Source: CAZBDU01 sp964490725 (GTDB lineage Bacteria > Spirochaetota > Spirochaetia > SZUA-6 > DRHE01). Taken from it: DNA of 64,000 nucleotides. The notes under the pieces were generated by a model that saw nothing but the letters and a program-made list of their open reading frames with translations, had not been told where the DNA came from and did no database searches. A program made the translations under genes and the position numbers. The DNA is taken from contig CAZBDU010000017.1 of assembly GCA_964490725.1 (NCBI GenBank), positions 14,592 to 78,591 of the forward strand, in the 5' to 3' direction. Of the stretch, positions 1 through 8,346 are shown one piece after another (position 1 is the first letter of the stretch; every line of letters starts with the position of its first letter).

Positions 1-63
1 CCCCTCGGCGAGCGATCGCACCATCTGCTGCACACCCACTACGCCGCCCGGGAGCGGGTGTAG
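1..63 (+). CDS. C-terminal end of an unidentified protein (partial)
   Basis: The window opens in frame 1 with 20 sense codons ending at TAG, 12 bases before the next start codon. The fragment is rich in His and Arg (it contains SHHLLHTHYAAR) and is too short to assign. The close spacing to the hydrogenase-like kinase suggests the same operon. Operons of this kind can carry small ATP-binding or PHP-domain proteins, but nothing here lets me choose one. Confidence 0.4.
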   Translation, partial: PLGERSHHLLHTHYAARERV

Positions 64-75
64 GGTGAGGGAGCC

Positions 76-2100
76 ATGGGAATAGTCTCGACGATTCCTG
101 AAAAGTGCAAGCGCTGCTACAGCTGCGTGCGTGAGTGCCCGGCCAGGGCCATCAAGGTCCTGGCCGGGCAGGCCACCGTCATCGAGGAGCAGTGCATAGC
201 CTGCGGGAACTGCGTCAAGGTCTGTGCTCAGAAGGCCAAGCGGATCGAGGACGGCACCATGCTGGTGCGGCACATCCTCTCGGGGGGGCAGCGCGCCTTC
301 GCCTGCCTGGCCCCCTCCTTCCCGGTGGCCTTCCATCCCACCCATCCCGGCAGGATCATCTCCGCCCTGCGCGCTCTGGGCTTCGCCGACGTCTGGGAGG
401 TGGCCTTCGGCGCGGAGCTGATCAGCCGGGAGTACACGAAGCTGGTTCAGGAGGCGCTGCGGACCGGCCGGTATCTCATCTCCACCCCCTGCCCGGCCAT
501 CGTTTCCTACGTCGAAAAGTACCTGCCCTCCCTGCGCGGGACCCTGGCGCCGATCGTCTCCCCGATGCTCGCCACCGCCCGGGCCATCCGCCGCCGCTGC
601 GGCCCCGGCCTGCGGATCGTGTTCATCGGACCCTGCATCGCCAAGAAAAACGAGATCCGCGACCCCTTCGTCCGGGGAGAGGTGGACGCCGTCCTGACCT
701 TCGAGGAGCTGCAGAGGATGCTGGCCGAGGCCGGCATCGACCCCGAAGAGCTCAAGGTGAGCGGCTTCGACGGACCCGCCTGCTACCTGGGACGGTCCCT
801 CCCCATCTCCGGCGGGCTCCTGCGCACCACCGGGCTGCAGGCGGACATCCTGGAAAACGACCTCCTGGTGACGGAGGGCAAGGATCGGGTGATGACGGTG
901 CTGAAGGAGATCGCCGAAGGGCAGAGCAAGGCACGGCTCTTCGACGTGCTGTTCTGCGAGGGCTGCATCAACGGCCCCAAGATAGGAAGCGGCTTAAGCG
1001 TCTTTGCCAAGAAGGAGATGCTCACCGACTACATCATCGAGCAGAACCGCTTCACCATGCGGCGGGAGCTGATGGAAGCCATGGGGGAGCTTTCGAGCCT
1101 GGATCTGAAACGCGAGTTTTCCCCCCAGGCCGTGGTCCTCCCCCAGCCGACGGAGGAGGAGATCGCAGGAGCCCTGACGGCCATGCGCAAGCTCACCCCC
1201 GAAGATCAGCTCAACTGCGGCTCCTGCGGCTACCCGAGCTGCCGGGACAAGGCCGTCGCAGTCTGCCAGGGACTGGCGGAGATCGAGATGTGCCTTCCCT
1301 ACCTGGTGGAGGAGCTGGAGAAGGCGCTGAAGGAGCTGCAGGAGTCCCACCGGGAGCTGGCCAGCACTCAGAGCAGGTTGGTCCAGACCGAGAAGCTGGC
1401 CTCCATGGGGCAGATCTCCGCCGGGGTTGCCCATGAGATCAACAACCCTCTCTCCACGATCCTCCTGTACTCCAGCCTGCTGCTGAAGCGCCACCAGGAG
1501 GAGGACCCCGAAGCGGAGGAGGTGCAGATGATCCTGGGCGAAGCCACCCGCTGCCGGAACATCATGCGAGGCCTGCTGGATTTCGCCCGCCAGTCCCGGG
1601 TGGCCAAGACGCCCACCGATCTGGAGGCGGTGATCCGGGAAGTTGTGGGGAACATGAGCCTCAAGATCCGGGACGGGGCGGTTCGCATCGGCAGCCTGGT
1701 GCAGCCGGATCTCCCGAGGATCCCCCTCGACGCCGACCAGATCCGGCAGATGCTCATCAACCTTGTGCAGAACGGGATCGACGCCATCGCCGGGGCCGGA
1801 GAGGTGGCCGTCGAAGCTTCCCTCGGTGAGGCGGAAGACGCCATCGAGATCCGGGTCAGGGACACCGGCGGCGGAATGCCGCCCCAGGTCGTGGCGGAGA
1901 TCTTCACCCCCTTCTTCACCACGAAGCAGCTGGGCAAGGGCACGGGGATGGGCCTGTCCATCGTGTACGGAGTGGTGAAGATGCACTCGGGGGAGATCTG
2001 GGTGGACAGCAGCGTCGGCAGAGGGACCACCTTCTTCATCCGCCTGCCCCTGGCCGAGAAGCCGCAGCGCATGCTGTTGGGCAAAGGAGAGAAAGGATGA
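76..2100 (+). CDS. [FeFe]-hydrogenase-like sensor histidine kinase
   Basis: This 674-residue cytoplasmic protein joins an iron-sulfur redox module to a kinase. Residues 11-50 hold two ferredoxin-type [4Fe-4S] motifs (CKRCYSC...C and CIACGNC...C). Residues about 70-345 match the [FeFe]-hydrogenase large-subunit fold with reduced H-cluster motifs: TPCP at 137-140 (Cys139), GPCIAKK (Cys187) and CEGC (Cys294, Cys297). Residues 381-406 form another Cys-rich Fe-S motif (CGSCGYPSC...C...C). A coiled coil leads to a HisKA helix with phospho-acceptor His453 in VAHEINNP, then a HATPase_c domain (N-box NLVQNGIDAI, GTGMGLS). There are no membrane segments. The family (HydS/HfsB-like sensory hydrogenases) is thought to sense H2 or redox state. 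The L1 motif has one Cys where catalytic enzymes have TSCCP, so a signalling role is more likely than turnover. ATGA overlap with the next gene shows coupling. Confidence 0.9.
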   Translation: MGIVSTIPEKCKRCYSCVRECPARAIKVLAGQATVIEEQCIACGNCVKVCAQKAKRIEDGTMLVRHILSGGQRAFACLAPSFPVAFHPTHPGRIISALRALGFADVWEVAFGAELISREYTKLVQEALRTGRYLISTPCPAIVSYVEKYLPSLRGTLAPIVSPMLATARAIRRRCGPGLRIVFIGPCIAKKNEIRDPFVRGEVDAVLTFEELQRMLAEAGIDPEELKVSGFDGPACYLGRSLPISGGLLRTTGLQADILENDLLVTEGKDRVMTVLKEIAEGQSKARLFDVLFCEGCINGPKIGSGLSVFAKKEMLTDYIIEQNRFTMRRELMEAMGELSSLDLKREFSPQAVVLPQPTEEEIAGALTAMRKLTPEDQLNCGSCGYPSCRDKAVAVCQGLAEIEMCLPYLVEELEKALKELQESHRELASTQSRLVQTEKLASMGQISAGVAHEINNPLSTILLYSSLLLKRHQEEDPEAEEVQMILGEATRCRNIMRGLLDFARQSRVAKTPTDLEAVIREVVGNMSLKIRDGAVRIGSLVQPDLPRIPLDADQIRQMLINLVQNGIDAIAGAGEVAVEASLGEAEDAIEIRVRDTGGGMPPQVVAEIFTPFFTTKQLGKGTGMGLSIVYGVVKMHSGEIWVDSSVGRGTTFFIRLPLAEKPQRMLLGKGEKG

Positions 2101-2498
2101 ACGGCAGGAACGCCAGAAAGCACGTGCTCCTGGTGGACGACGACGCAGACTTCGTCGAGGTGAACCGCGCCCTTCTGGAGGAGAACGGCTATCGGGTCCG
2201 CTCGGCCTACAGCGGCCGGCAGTGCCGGCAGGAGGTGGAGGAGCACAGGCCGGACCTGATCATCCTGGACATGATGATGGACAGCGAGACCGAGGGGTTT
2301 AACCTCTCCCGGGAGCTGCGCAACTGGGAGCACACCAAGAACATACCCCTGGTGATGATCACCTCTGTGAGCGACACGATCCCCTTTCACCTTCAGCCGG
2401 ACAGGACGTGGCTCCCCGTGGACGCGCTGATCGAAAAGCCCGTGGATCCTCCCCTCCTGCTCGAACTGGTGGACAGAATCCTGGGGAGGAAGCCATGA
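2097..2498 (+). CDS. stand-alone response regulator receiver protein
   Basis: This 133-residue protein is a single receiver (REC) domain with no output domain. The acidic pocket is in VDDDADF near the N-terminus, the likely phospho-acceptor Asp is in IILDMMMD near residue 60, a Thr/Ser lies in MITSVSD, and the conserved Lys is in EKPVDPP. The insert after the acceptor (DSETEGFNLSREL) is typical of single-domain receivers encoded next to Fe-S sensor kinases. It starts inside the stop codon of the hydrogenase-like kinase and overlaps the next receiver gene in the same way, so it probably relays phosphate from that kinase. Confidence 0.88.
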   Translation: MNGRNARKHVLLVDDDADFVEVNRALLEENGYRVRSAYSGRQCRQEVEEHRPDLIILDMMMDSETEGFNLSRELRNWEHTKNIPLVMITSVSDTIPFHLQPDRTWLPVDALIEKPVDPPLLLELVDRILGRKP

Positions 2499-2893
2499 GG
2501 GAGAGCCCCCGAACCATCGTCCTGGTCGACGACGATCCGGACTTCCTGGAGTTGAACCGCAGGCTCCTGGAAGCCCGCGGCTACCGGGTGCTCTGCTTCT
2601 CCGATTCCAGGGGAGCTCTGGAGCGGCTGCAGGCGGAGCCGCCCGCGGCGGTGGTCGCCGACCTGATGATGAAGAGCCTCGACTCCGGTTTCTCCCTGGC
2701 CCGCAGCATCAAGGCCAGCCCCGGCCTGGCCGCGGTGCCGGTGATCATCGTGACCGCCGCGGCCAGCCAGCGGGGCTTCGACTTTTCTCCCCGCGGCGAG
2801 GAGGACCTGGCTGCCATGAGCGCGGACGCCTTCTTCGAGAAGCCGGTTTCCCCGCAGGCGCTGGTGGCCAGGATCGAGGAGCTGATCTCATGA
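2495..2893 (+). CDS. second stand-alone receiver protein
   Basis: This 132-residue single REC domain has VDDDPDF, a likely phospho-acceptor Asp in VADLMMKS and a Lys in EKPVSPQ. It resembles the preceding receiver, which suggests tandem duplication. I chose the ATG at 2495, not the frame's earlier ATG, because it makes the 4-base ATGA overlap seen at every junction of this operon and has GGGGAGGA just upstream. With no output domain it probably acts as a phosphate shuttle or by protein contact. Confidence 0.87.
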   Translation: MRESPRTIVLVDDDPDFLELNRRLLEARGYRVLCFSDSRGALERLQAEPPAAVVADLMMKSLDSGFSLARSIKASPGLAAVPVIIVTAAASQRGFDFSPRGEEDLAAMSADAFFEKPVSPQALVARIEELIS

Positions 2894-4371
2894 GCGGGCC
2901 CGACGGACCGGCACGGCTCCTGGTCGTGGACGACGAGTTCGGCGTGCGTGAGGGCATGCGCAAGGTCCTCTCGCAAGAGGGCTTCCAGGTGGTGACCGCC
3001 GGGGACGGCCAGGCCGGCCTGGAGGCCTACGAGCAGAGCGGACCCTTCACCGTGGCCCTCCTGGACCTGATGATGCCGCGTATGAGCGGGCTGGAGCTCC
3101 TGGGGCGGCTGCATGACCGCGACCCGGACCTGGTGGTCATCATCGTGACGGCCCACGCCACCATCGACACGGCCGTGGAAGGCACCAAGAGGGGGGCCTA
3201 CAGCTACATCCCCAAGCCCTTCACCCCCGAGGAGCTGCTGCTTTCGATCCGCAACGGCATGGAGCGCCGCGTCCTGACCCTGGAGGCGCGCCGGCTGCGG
3301 GAGGAGCGGGAAAGCCGCCTCCTGGAGCTGGCCTCGGAGCGCTCGCGGAGCACCACCATCCTCCGGTGCATGAGCGACGGGGTCCTGGTGATCAACATGG
3401 AGAAGCTCGTGGTGCTCGGAAACGATGCGGCGGCCCACATTCTCCCGGGCTGTGCCGATCGCCGGGTGCCTTTCCCCCTGGCCGAGCTCGCCTCCCCCGA
3501 GGTGCGAGGCCCGATTCTGGAGGTCCTGGAGGGCGAGCCGGGCCCGCAGATCCTGATGCGGCAGATCCCCCTGGGTGGGCGGACCTACATGATCAACGTC
3601 AGCCCCCTGCAGGAGAGCGAAGGAGCCACCTGCGGCGCGGTGGCGGTGTTCCGGGACATCAGCGAGCTGAAGAAGCTGGAGACGGCCAAGAGCACGTTCG
3701 TCTCCATGGTGGCCCACGAGATCAAGAACCCCCTGGCCGCCGCCGAGGGGTGGCTGAGCCTGCTGGCCAGCGGCCTGGCGGGCCGGGACCCCGGGGAGGA
3801 GCGCCACATGATCGAGCGCTCCCTGATCCGCATCAGAACCCTCAGGACCCTGGTGAGCGAGCTCTTGAACCTCACCGCCATCGAGACCGGCAACTTCACC
3901 CTCCGCCGCGCACCGGTGGACGCCTCCGCGATCGCCAGGGAAGCCGTGGAGGCGAACCGGGAACGGGCCAGGGACAGGGGCGTGGCCCTGACCCTGGGCG
4001 AAGCCCCCGCAGGAGGGACCTCGCCGGTCCTGGCCGACCGCGACGCCCTGCAGATGGTGATCTCCAACCTCATCGACAACGCCGTCAAGTACACCCCCGA
4101 GAAAGGTCACGTGTCCGTCGGTGTCGAGCAGAACGGAATGTACGTGCGCGTCTCGGTCAGGGACGACGGCATCGGCCTCGCGCCCGAAGACCTTCCCCAA
4201 CTGTTCGACGAGTTCTTCCGCGTCAAGAACGAGCGCACCGCCGACATCCCGGGCACCGGGCTGGGCCTGAGCCTGGTCCGGCGCATCACCGAGATGCACC
4301 AGGGCACGGTGGCGGTGGAGAGCACTCCCGGCAGGGGCAGCACCTTCACCGTCAGCCTGCCCCGCTGCTGA
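2890..4371 (+). CDS. hybrid receiver - PAS-like - histidine kinase
   Basis: This 493-residue soluble protein has an N-terminal REC domain (residues 1-120; VVDDEFG, acceptor Asp in LLDLMMPRMSG, Thr in VTAHAT, Lys in PKPFTPEE). A charged coiled-coil linker and a PAS-like region follow (about 150-255). A HisKA helix has its His in VAHEIKNP, and a HATPase_c domain carries NLIDNAVKYTPE, DDGIGLAPED and GTGLGLSLV. The receiver precedes the kinase, so it likely takes a signal from the upstream kinase or receivers and passes it on. It overlaps the previous stop codon (ATGA). No DNA-binding output gene is visible in this cluster, so the final target is not in the window. Confidence 0.9.
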   Translation: MSGPDGPARLLVVDDEFGVREGMRKVLSQEGFQVVTAGDGQAGLEAYEQSGPFTVALLDLMMPRMSGLELLGRLHDRDPDLVVIIVTAHATIDTAVEGTKRGAYSYIPKPFTPEELLLSIRNGMERRVLTLEARRLREERESRLLELASERSRSTTILRCMSDGVLVINMEKLVVLGNDAAAHILPGCADRRVPFPLAELASPEVRGPILEVLEGEPGPQILMRQIPLGGRTYMINVSPLQESEGATCGAVAVFRDISELKKLETAKSTFVSMVAHEIKNPLAAAEGWLSLLASGLAGRDPGEERHMIERSLIRIRTLRTLVSELLNLTAIETGNFTLRRAPVDASAIAREAVEANRERARDRGVALTLGEAPAGGTSPVLADRDALQMVISNLIDNAVKYTPEKGHVSVGVEQNGMYVRVSVRDDGIGLAPEDLPQLFDEFFRVKNERTADIPGTGLGLSLVRRITEMHQGTVAVESTPGRGSTFTVSLPRC

Positions 4372-4377
4372 GGCGCT

Positions 4378-4394
4378 CGGGGCTGCCGGCCCCG
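4378..4394 (+). terminator. short GC hairpin after the sensor operon
   Basis: CGGGGC and GCCCCG flank a five-base loop seven bases after the hybrid kinase stop codon. There is no T-run, so it is at best a weak or Rho-assisted terminator between convergent transcription units. Confidence 0.3.
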
Positions 4395-4456
4395 TGCCCG
4401 CCTATCTCGACCGCCCCCGCAGCATGCGGAGGAGGGACTCCAGCGGATCACGGAAA

Positions 4457-4689
4457 TCAGCGGGCGCGTCCGCCATGGAGCCTCGATCTGAGCGTGCGCC
4501 AGCGCCGGCGAACCTCCTCCGCCTCGGTCCGCTCCACGACCATCCCGCGTTGCGGGCCAGCTCCAACAGCCCCTCCAGCTGGCGCAGCCTGCTCTCGGGC
4601 CCCGGCGCCCTCCGGAGATCGACCTCGGCAACCTTCTGCCAGCGAAGGACGAGCTCTCTGGCGGTCTCGCGTTCCATCTCGGCGGCCAT
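4457..4689 (-). pseudogene. small hypothetical gene with an apparent frameshift
   Basis: From an ATG at 4689 a frame reads MAAEMERETARELVLRWQKV and stays coding-like to ELARNAG near 4550. After that this frame loses its GC-rich third positions. The neighbouring frame continues naturally as ERTEAEEVRRRWRTLRSRL and stops at 4457. Joined, the product is about 77 residues, helical and highly charged. I do not recognise a family with confidence. The break could be a true mutation or a one-base assembly error. The unshifted frame would run to 4402 instead. Confidence 0.42.
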
Positions 4690-4719
4690 AACAGCGCATA
4701 CGGACCCGCTCCGGCGAGG

Positions 4720-5502
4720 TTACTGCGTGTTGTCGCTTCGATCCATTGTCAACCAGGTGGCCGCCGCGCCGGCGAAAAAGAACCCCACCAGCACCGCCGT
4801 GGATAGGGGACCGGGAACGGGAGCCTCCGCCCCGCCGGCGCCGGCAGTCAGCAGAACGATGGACCAGGGAATCCAGGGGCCCCAGCCGGTGTGGGCGAAC
4901 AGGTCTCCCACCAGGAACAGCAGAATCGCGAACCCTACCGGAGCCAGGTAGCCGCGGCCGGCGACGGCCATCCAGGCGGTCGCGGAGCTGACCAGGAGGA
5001 CCTGCGCCACCAGCCTGGCCACCAGAAGACCGTTGGCCGCCAGCAGCTCGGCAGCGAAGCCGGGAAGACCGAGCAGGAAGCCCACCAGGAGCGCCTCCGC
5101 ATAGACGACGGCGGCCATGCACAGGAACCACAGAGCGGAGACCAGCAACTTGGCGGCGACGAAGGTCCCCCGGCCCACGGGCAGGGTCAGCATGTTCTTG
5201 GCCGTGCCCTCCGCGTACTCCCGTCCGAACACGAACGCGTCCACGATCGCCAGCACGATCATTCCCCCCGCAAACAGGAAGGCCGTCAGCATGAGGTAGG
5301 TCGGCCAGTCGGCAGTTCCCACCGTCATCTGCGCCTTCGCCGTGATCAGGCCCATGCGGCGCCCCAGCTCCGGATTCTTGAGCACCCCCATCATGAGCCC
5401 CATCATCAGCGGCGCGAAGCAGTACACCAGCGCCAGGACCCAGGTGATGCGCGATCGCTTGAGCTTCAGAAGCTCGGCTCCAAGCACGCGCAGGAAGATC
5501 AT
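4720..5502 (-). CDS. ABC-2 type transporter permease
   Basis: The product is a 260-residue membrane protein with about six hydrophobic segments. It begins with a short cytoplasmic stretch rich in Lys (LGAELLKLKRSRIT), the usual opening of ABC-2 permeases of the NatB/YhgE or antibiotic-export type. The ATG at 5502 overlaps the stop of the ATPase gene (5499), so the two are coupled. Such pairs form homodimeric exporters for lipids, peptides or drugs; the substrate cannot be read here. Control is probably by the TetR-family gene heading the operon. Confidence 0.85.
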   Translation of the reverse strand: MIFLRVLGAELLKLKRSRITWVLALVYCFAPLMMGLMMGVLKNPELGRRMGLITAKAQMTVGTADWPTYLMLTAFLFAGGMIVLAIVDAFVFGREYAEGTAKNMLTLPVGRGTFVAAKLLVSALWFLCMAAVVYAEALLVGFLLGLPGFAAELLAANGLLVARLVAQVLLVSSATAWMAVAGRGYLAPVGFAILLFLVGDLFAHTGWGPWIPWSIVLLTAGAGGAEAPVPGPLSTAVLVGFFFAGAAATWLTMDRSDNTQ

Positions 5503-6434
5503 GACTCACCCCCGGTCAGCCGCAGAAACCGGGCCTCCAGATCCTCCCGGACCGGGCACAGGGCATGCAGCTCGATTCCCGATTCCACCAGCAGCCTGGC
5601 CACCTGGGCGGGCTGCACGCTGCCGCACAGGATCTGCAGGCGGTCCTCCCCCACCTCCTGGATCTCCTCGACACCCAGGGCGGCTTCGATGAGCCGGCGC
5701 GCCCGGCTCGGCCCCGTGACCCGGGCTTCCAGACGCAGGGAGACTCCTGCCGTTTCCGTGCCGACCGCGAGCTGGTCCACCAGACGCCCGCGGTGGATGA
5801 TCCCGATGCGGTGGGCCAGCTGGGAGACCTCCGCCAGGATGTGGCTGGAGACGAACATGGTAACCCCCTCCTCCTCGGCAAAACGGCGCAGCAGCCGGCG
5901 GATCTCCACGATGCCGGCCGGGTCCAGCCCGTTGGCGGGTTCGTCCAGAACGAGAATCCTGGGACGCGGAAGGAGGGCTCGAGCCAGGGCAAGGCGCTGC
6001 TTGTTACCCAGCGACAGGCGGCCGGCGCGGCGGTCCGCCAGCTCCTCCAGACCCAGCAGCCGCATGGCTCGTCCCACCTCATGGGCGGCCGAGCGCGTGA
6101 GGCTGCGCTGGATCTCCAGGTTCTCCCGCACGGTGAGATTCGGATAGGCGGTAGCCGTCTCCACCAGGCTTCCAATGGCGGCGGCGGCCTCGCGGCGGTG
6201 GCTCGCCACCTCCTTCCCAAAGACCAGGACGCGCCCTCGGGTGGGGCGGACCAGACCCAGGATCATGCGGATGGTGGTGGTTTTCCCCGCTCCGTTGCGG
6301 CCCAGAAACCCGTAGATCTCTCCCGGGTGAACCGAAAGATCCAGCGAGTCCACGGCGGTGACCTCCGCGTACCGCTTCGTAAGCTGGCAGGTTTGAATGG
6401 CCGCGGGGGAGCCCCTCCCCTCCTGGGCGCTCAT
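5499..6434 (-). CDS. ABC-2 type transporter ATP-binding protein
   Basis: This 311-residue ATPase has Walker A GRNGAGKTT, a variant signature LSLGNKQRLALARALL (usually LSGGQ-like), Walker B ILVLDEPANGLDP and an H-loop in VSSHILAE. The C-terminal third is the divergent tail seen in CcmA/NatA-type exporters. The ATG at 6434 overlaps the TetR stop at 6431 (ATGA), so I reject the longer upstream reading. It energises the adjoining permease. Confidence 0.9.
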   Translation of the reverse strand: MSAQEGRGSPAAIQTCQLTKRYAEVTAVDSLDLSVHPGEIYGFLGRNGAGKTTTIRMILGLVRPTRGRVLVFGKEVASHRREAAAAIGSLVETATAYPNLTVRENLEIQRSLTRSAAHEVGRAMRLLGLEELADRRAGRLSLGNKQRLALARALLPRPRILVLDEPANGLDPAGIVEIRRLLRRFAEEEGVTMFVSSHILAEVSQLAHRIGIIHRGRLVDQLAVGTETAGVSLRLEARVTGPSRARRLIEAALGVEEIQEVGEDRLQILCGSVQPAQVARLLVESGIELHALCPVREDLEARFLRLTGGES

Positions 6435-7039
6435 CGCTTCCCCTCCCCGGTGATTCCGCTTGCCGTCCACTCGACCAGCTTTTCCATCACCCGATCGAAG
6501 ATCTTGCTGCCTACCTCGCCCTCGTGCAGGGTGAGCAGGACCATTGCCCGGAACACCCCCGCCAGCAGCTCCGGCTCTACGGCGCATTCGGCGCCCTTGG
6601 CCCGGAGGTCGTCCAAGAGCCGCCTGCCCAGCTCCACGTCCCGATCCAGGTGGCGGGACAGCAGCTCTCGCCCGACTCCGCGCGCCAGGACCGCGTACTC
6701 GCCGGTCTCCTGCAGGGCGGTGAGCAGGGACTCGCTCCTGGCGAACTGGACGGCATAGGCCAGGAGCGACCTCACCGTCTCCCGAGGGTCCCGGTGGGAG
6801 GCCAGGATCGATTCGATCCTTCCCGCCGCGGCGCGCTCCTCGCGGTCGAAAATCTCCATGCACAGGTCCTCTTTCGAAGGAAAGAAATGATAGAAGGTGC
6901 CCTTGGCAATGCCTGCGGCGCGTGCAAGCTCCTCCACGTTCGTGCGGCGAAGCCCATAGCGGCGGAAGCGCTCCGCTCCGGCATCGATCAGCGCCTCTCG
7001 GATCGCCGTCTTGTCCTTTACAGAGAAGATGCGTGGCAT
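6431..7039 (-). CDS. TetR/AcrR family transcriptional regulator
   Basis: This 202-residue regulator has an N-terminal TetR helix-turn-helix (residues about 10-55) containing TNVEELARAAGIAKGTFYHF. The helical C-terminal half is the ligand and dimer domain. The ATG at 7039 is preceded by AAAGGGG at good spacing; an earlier in-frame ATG at 7102 lacks this. It is first in an operon with the ABC-2 ATPase and permease and probably represses its own export genes until an inducer binds. Confidence 0.88.
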   Translation of the reverse strand: MPRIFSVKDKTAIREALIDAGAERFRRYGLRRTNVEELARAAGIAKGTFYHFFPSKEDLCMEIFDREERAAAGRIESILASHRDPRETVRSLLAYAVQFARSESLLTALQETGEYAVLARGVGRELLSRHLDRDVELGRRLLDDLRAKGAECAVEPELLAGVFRAMVLLTLHEGEVGSKIFDRVMEKLVEWTASGITGEGKR

Positions 7040-7059
7040 GATCCCCTTTCTGAAATAAA

Positions 7060-7082
7060 TGACCGAAATAGAAACTAAGTCA
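7060..7082. promoter_or_regulatory. possible TetR operator
   Basis: An imperfect dyad with TGAC and GTCA ends, 23 bp overall, lies in an AT-rich patch just upstream of the TetR gene. Only the outer arms match well. The position suits autorepression, but this is a guess from symmetry. Confidence 0.3.
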
Positions 7083-7170
7083 CATAGTACGCCAAACGTC
7101 AAAGATCGTCAAGGGGGCCCCCCTTCCGGCCTTACTGGAGACAATCCTGCCGGCTCCCCTCTCTCCCCTC

Positions 7171-7199
7171 TGGACAGCCAGCCGGGCACAGACTATAAT
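7171..7199 (+). promoter_or_regulatory. sigma-70 type promoter of the LacI-headed operon
   Basis: TGGACA (7171-7176), a 17-base spacer and a perfect TATAAT (7194-7199) make a strong promoter. Transcription would start near 7205-7207, inside the operator that follows. Confidence 0.75.
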
Positions 7200-7204
7200 G
7201 CTAC

Positions 7205-7226
7205 ATTGTGAGAGCGGTTTCACAAT
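7205..7226. promoter_or_regulatory. LacI-family operator overlapping the transcription start
   Basis: ATTGTGA and TCACAAT are perfect inverted arms eight bases apart, and the dyad is centred exactly on a CG step, the hallmark of LacI-family sites. It lies directly after the -10 box and runs to the likely start codon, so the regulator should repress its own promoter here. Confidence 0.72.
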
Positions 7227-8283
7227 GCAGCATTCGAGGGTGAGCATCGAGGACGTGGCGCAGGCGTCGGGGGTCTCCCGCGCCACCGTCTCCCGGGTGC
7301 TCAACGGCGACGCCCGGGTGCGCCCCGCCACCGTCAGGGCCGTGCGGGAGGCCGCTCAGCGGCTGGGCTACGTGGCCCACTCGGCGGCCAGCGCCCTCTC
7401 CGGTGGCAGAAGCCGCACCGTGGCGGTGCTCCTGCCCGACATCCTGCGCCCCTACTACGCCACCCTCCTGCAGGGAGCCAACCGGGTGGCCCAGGAGAAG
7501 GGCTACCACCTCATCTTCAAGGCCAAGGACAACAGCAGGAGCATTCTCGATCTCATCGAGGCCGGCCTGGGGGACGGGTTCATCATCCGTCACGCCCGGG
7601 ATCCCGAGGACGACAGGCCGATCCTGAACCGGCTGCGCCGCCGGCAGATCCCCTTCATCTACGTGGGCCGGCCCGCCGGCGACGAGGCAGCCGCTGCCAT
7701 CCAGGTGGACAACGTCGGCGGGGCCAGGCAGATGGCGCACCACTTCGTGGAGCACGGGTTCCGCAGGGTGCTGTTCATCGGCGGCCCCGAGGAGGCCATC
7801 GACTCGCGGGACCGGGCCTACGGCTTTCGGGTAGGTCTGAGCGAGCGGGGGTTCGACCTGGCCGGGCTGACGGAGCTGCAGGGGGACTACTCCCGGGAGT
7901 GCGGCTACCGGATCGCCGGACGCCACCTGGCCGGCAGCAGGGCTGAGGCGGTGTTTGCGGCCAACGACCGCATGGCCCTGGGGGTCCTTCTGTACTGCCA
8001 CGAGCACGGCATCCGCGTGCCCGAGGACCTGGCGATCGCCGGTTTCGACGACGCCTTCTTCGCCGAGTTTCTCTGGCCGCCGCTCACCACGGTGCGGCAG
8101 CCCATGCACGAGATCGGCGTGGTGGCCATGGAGAACATCGTCATGGCCATCGAGGGCACCAGGCTGAGCAGCTCGCAGCTGATTCTCCCCACCCGCCTGG
8201 TCCCCCGCCGCTCCTGCGGATGCGAGTTTCACCATTTCGGTCGCCCGGAACAGCCGGCGGCGCCGCAAACGCAGGAGGCATAG
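7225..8283 (+). CDS. LacI family transcriptional regulator
   Basis: This regulator of about 352 residues has an N-terminal LacI HTH (VSIEDVAQASGVSRATVSRV) and hinge helix, then a periplasmic-binding-protein-like effector domain. An ATG at 7198 is rejected because it lies inside the TATAAT box; ATG 7225 (or GTG 7240) remains. It is 63 bases upstream of the binding-protein gene and probably controls that transport operon by responding to an organic ligand. A Cys pair near the C-terminus (RSCGCEF) is unusual but not clearly functional. Confidence 0.88.
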   Translation: MQHSRVSIEDVAQASGVSRATVSRVLNGDARVRPATVRAVREAAQRLGYVAHSAASALSGGRSRTVAVLLPDILRPYYATLLQGANRVAQEKGYHLIFKAKDNSRSILDLIEAGLGDGFIIRHARDPEDDRPILNRLRRRQIPFIYVGRPAGDEAAAAIQVDNVGGARQMAHHFVEHGFRRVLFIGGPEEAIDSRDRAYGFRVGLSERGFDLAGLTELQGDYSRECGYRIAGRHLAGSRAEAVFAANDRMALGVLLYCHEHGIRVPEDLAIAGFDDAFFAEFLWPPLTTVRQPMHEIGVVAMENIVMAIEGTRLSSSQLILPTRLVPRRSCGCEFHHFGRPEQPAAPQTQEA

Positions 8284-8346
8284 GATTCGCATGCAACCTC
8301 TGGATAGCACCAGTGGTGTAAAATCTCACTATCAAGGAGGGAAGGG

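Noticed and set aside
7198..7224. Longer LacI start at the ATG at 7198
   Set aside because: That ATG is part of the TATAAT box and lies upstream of the predicted transcription start.
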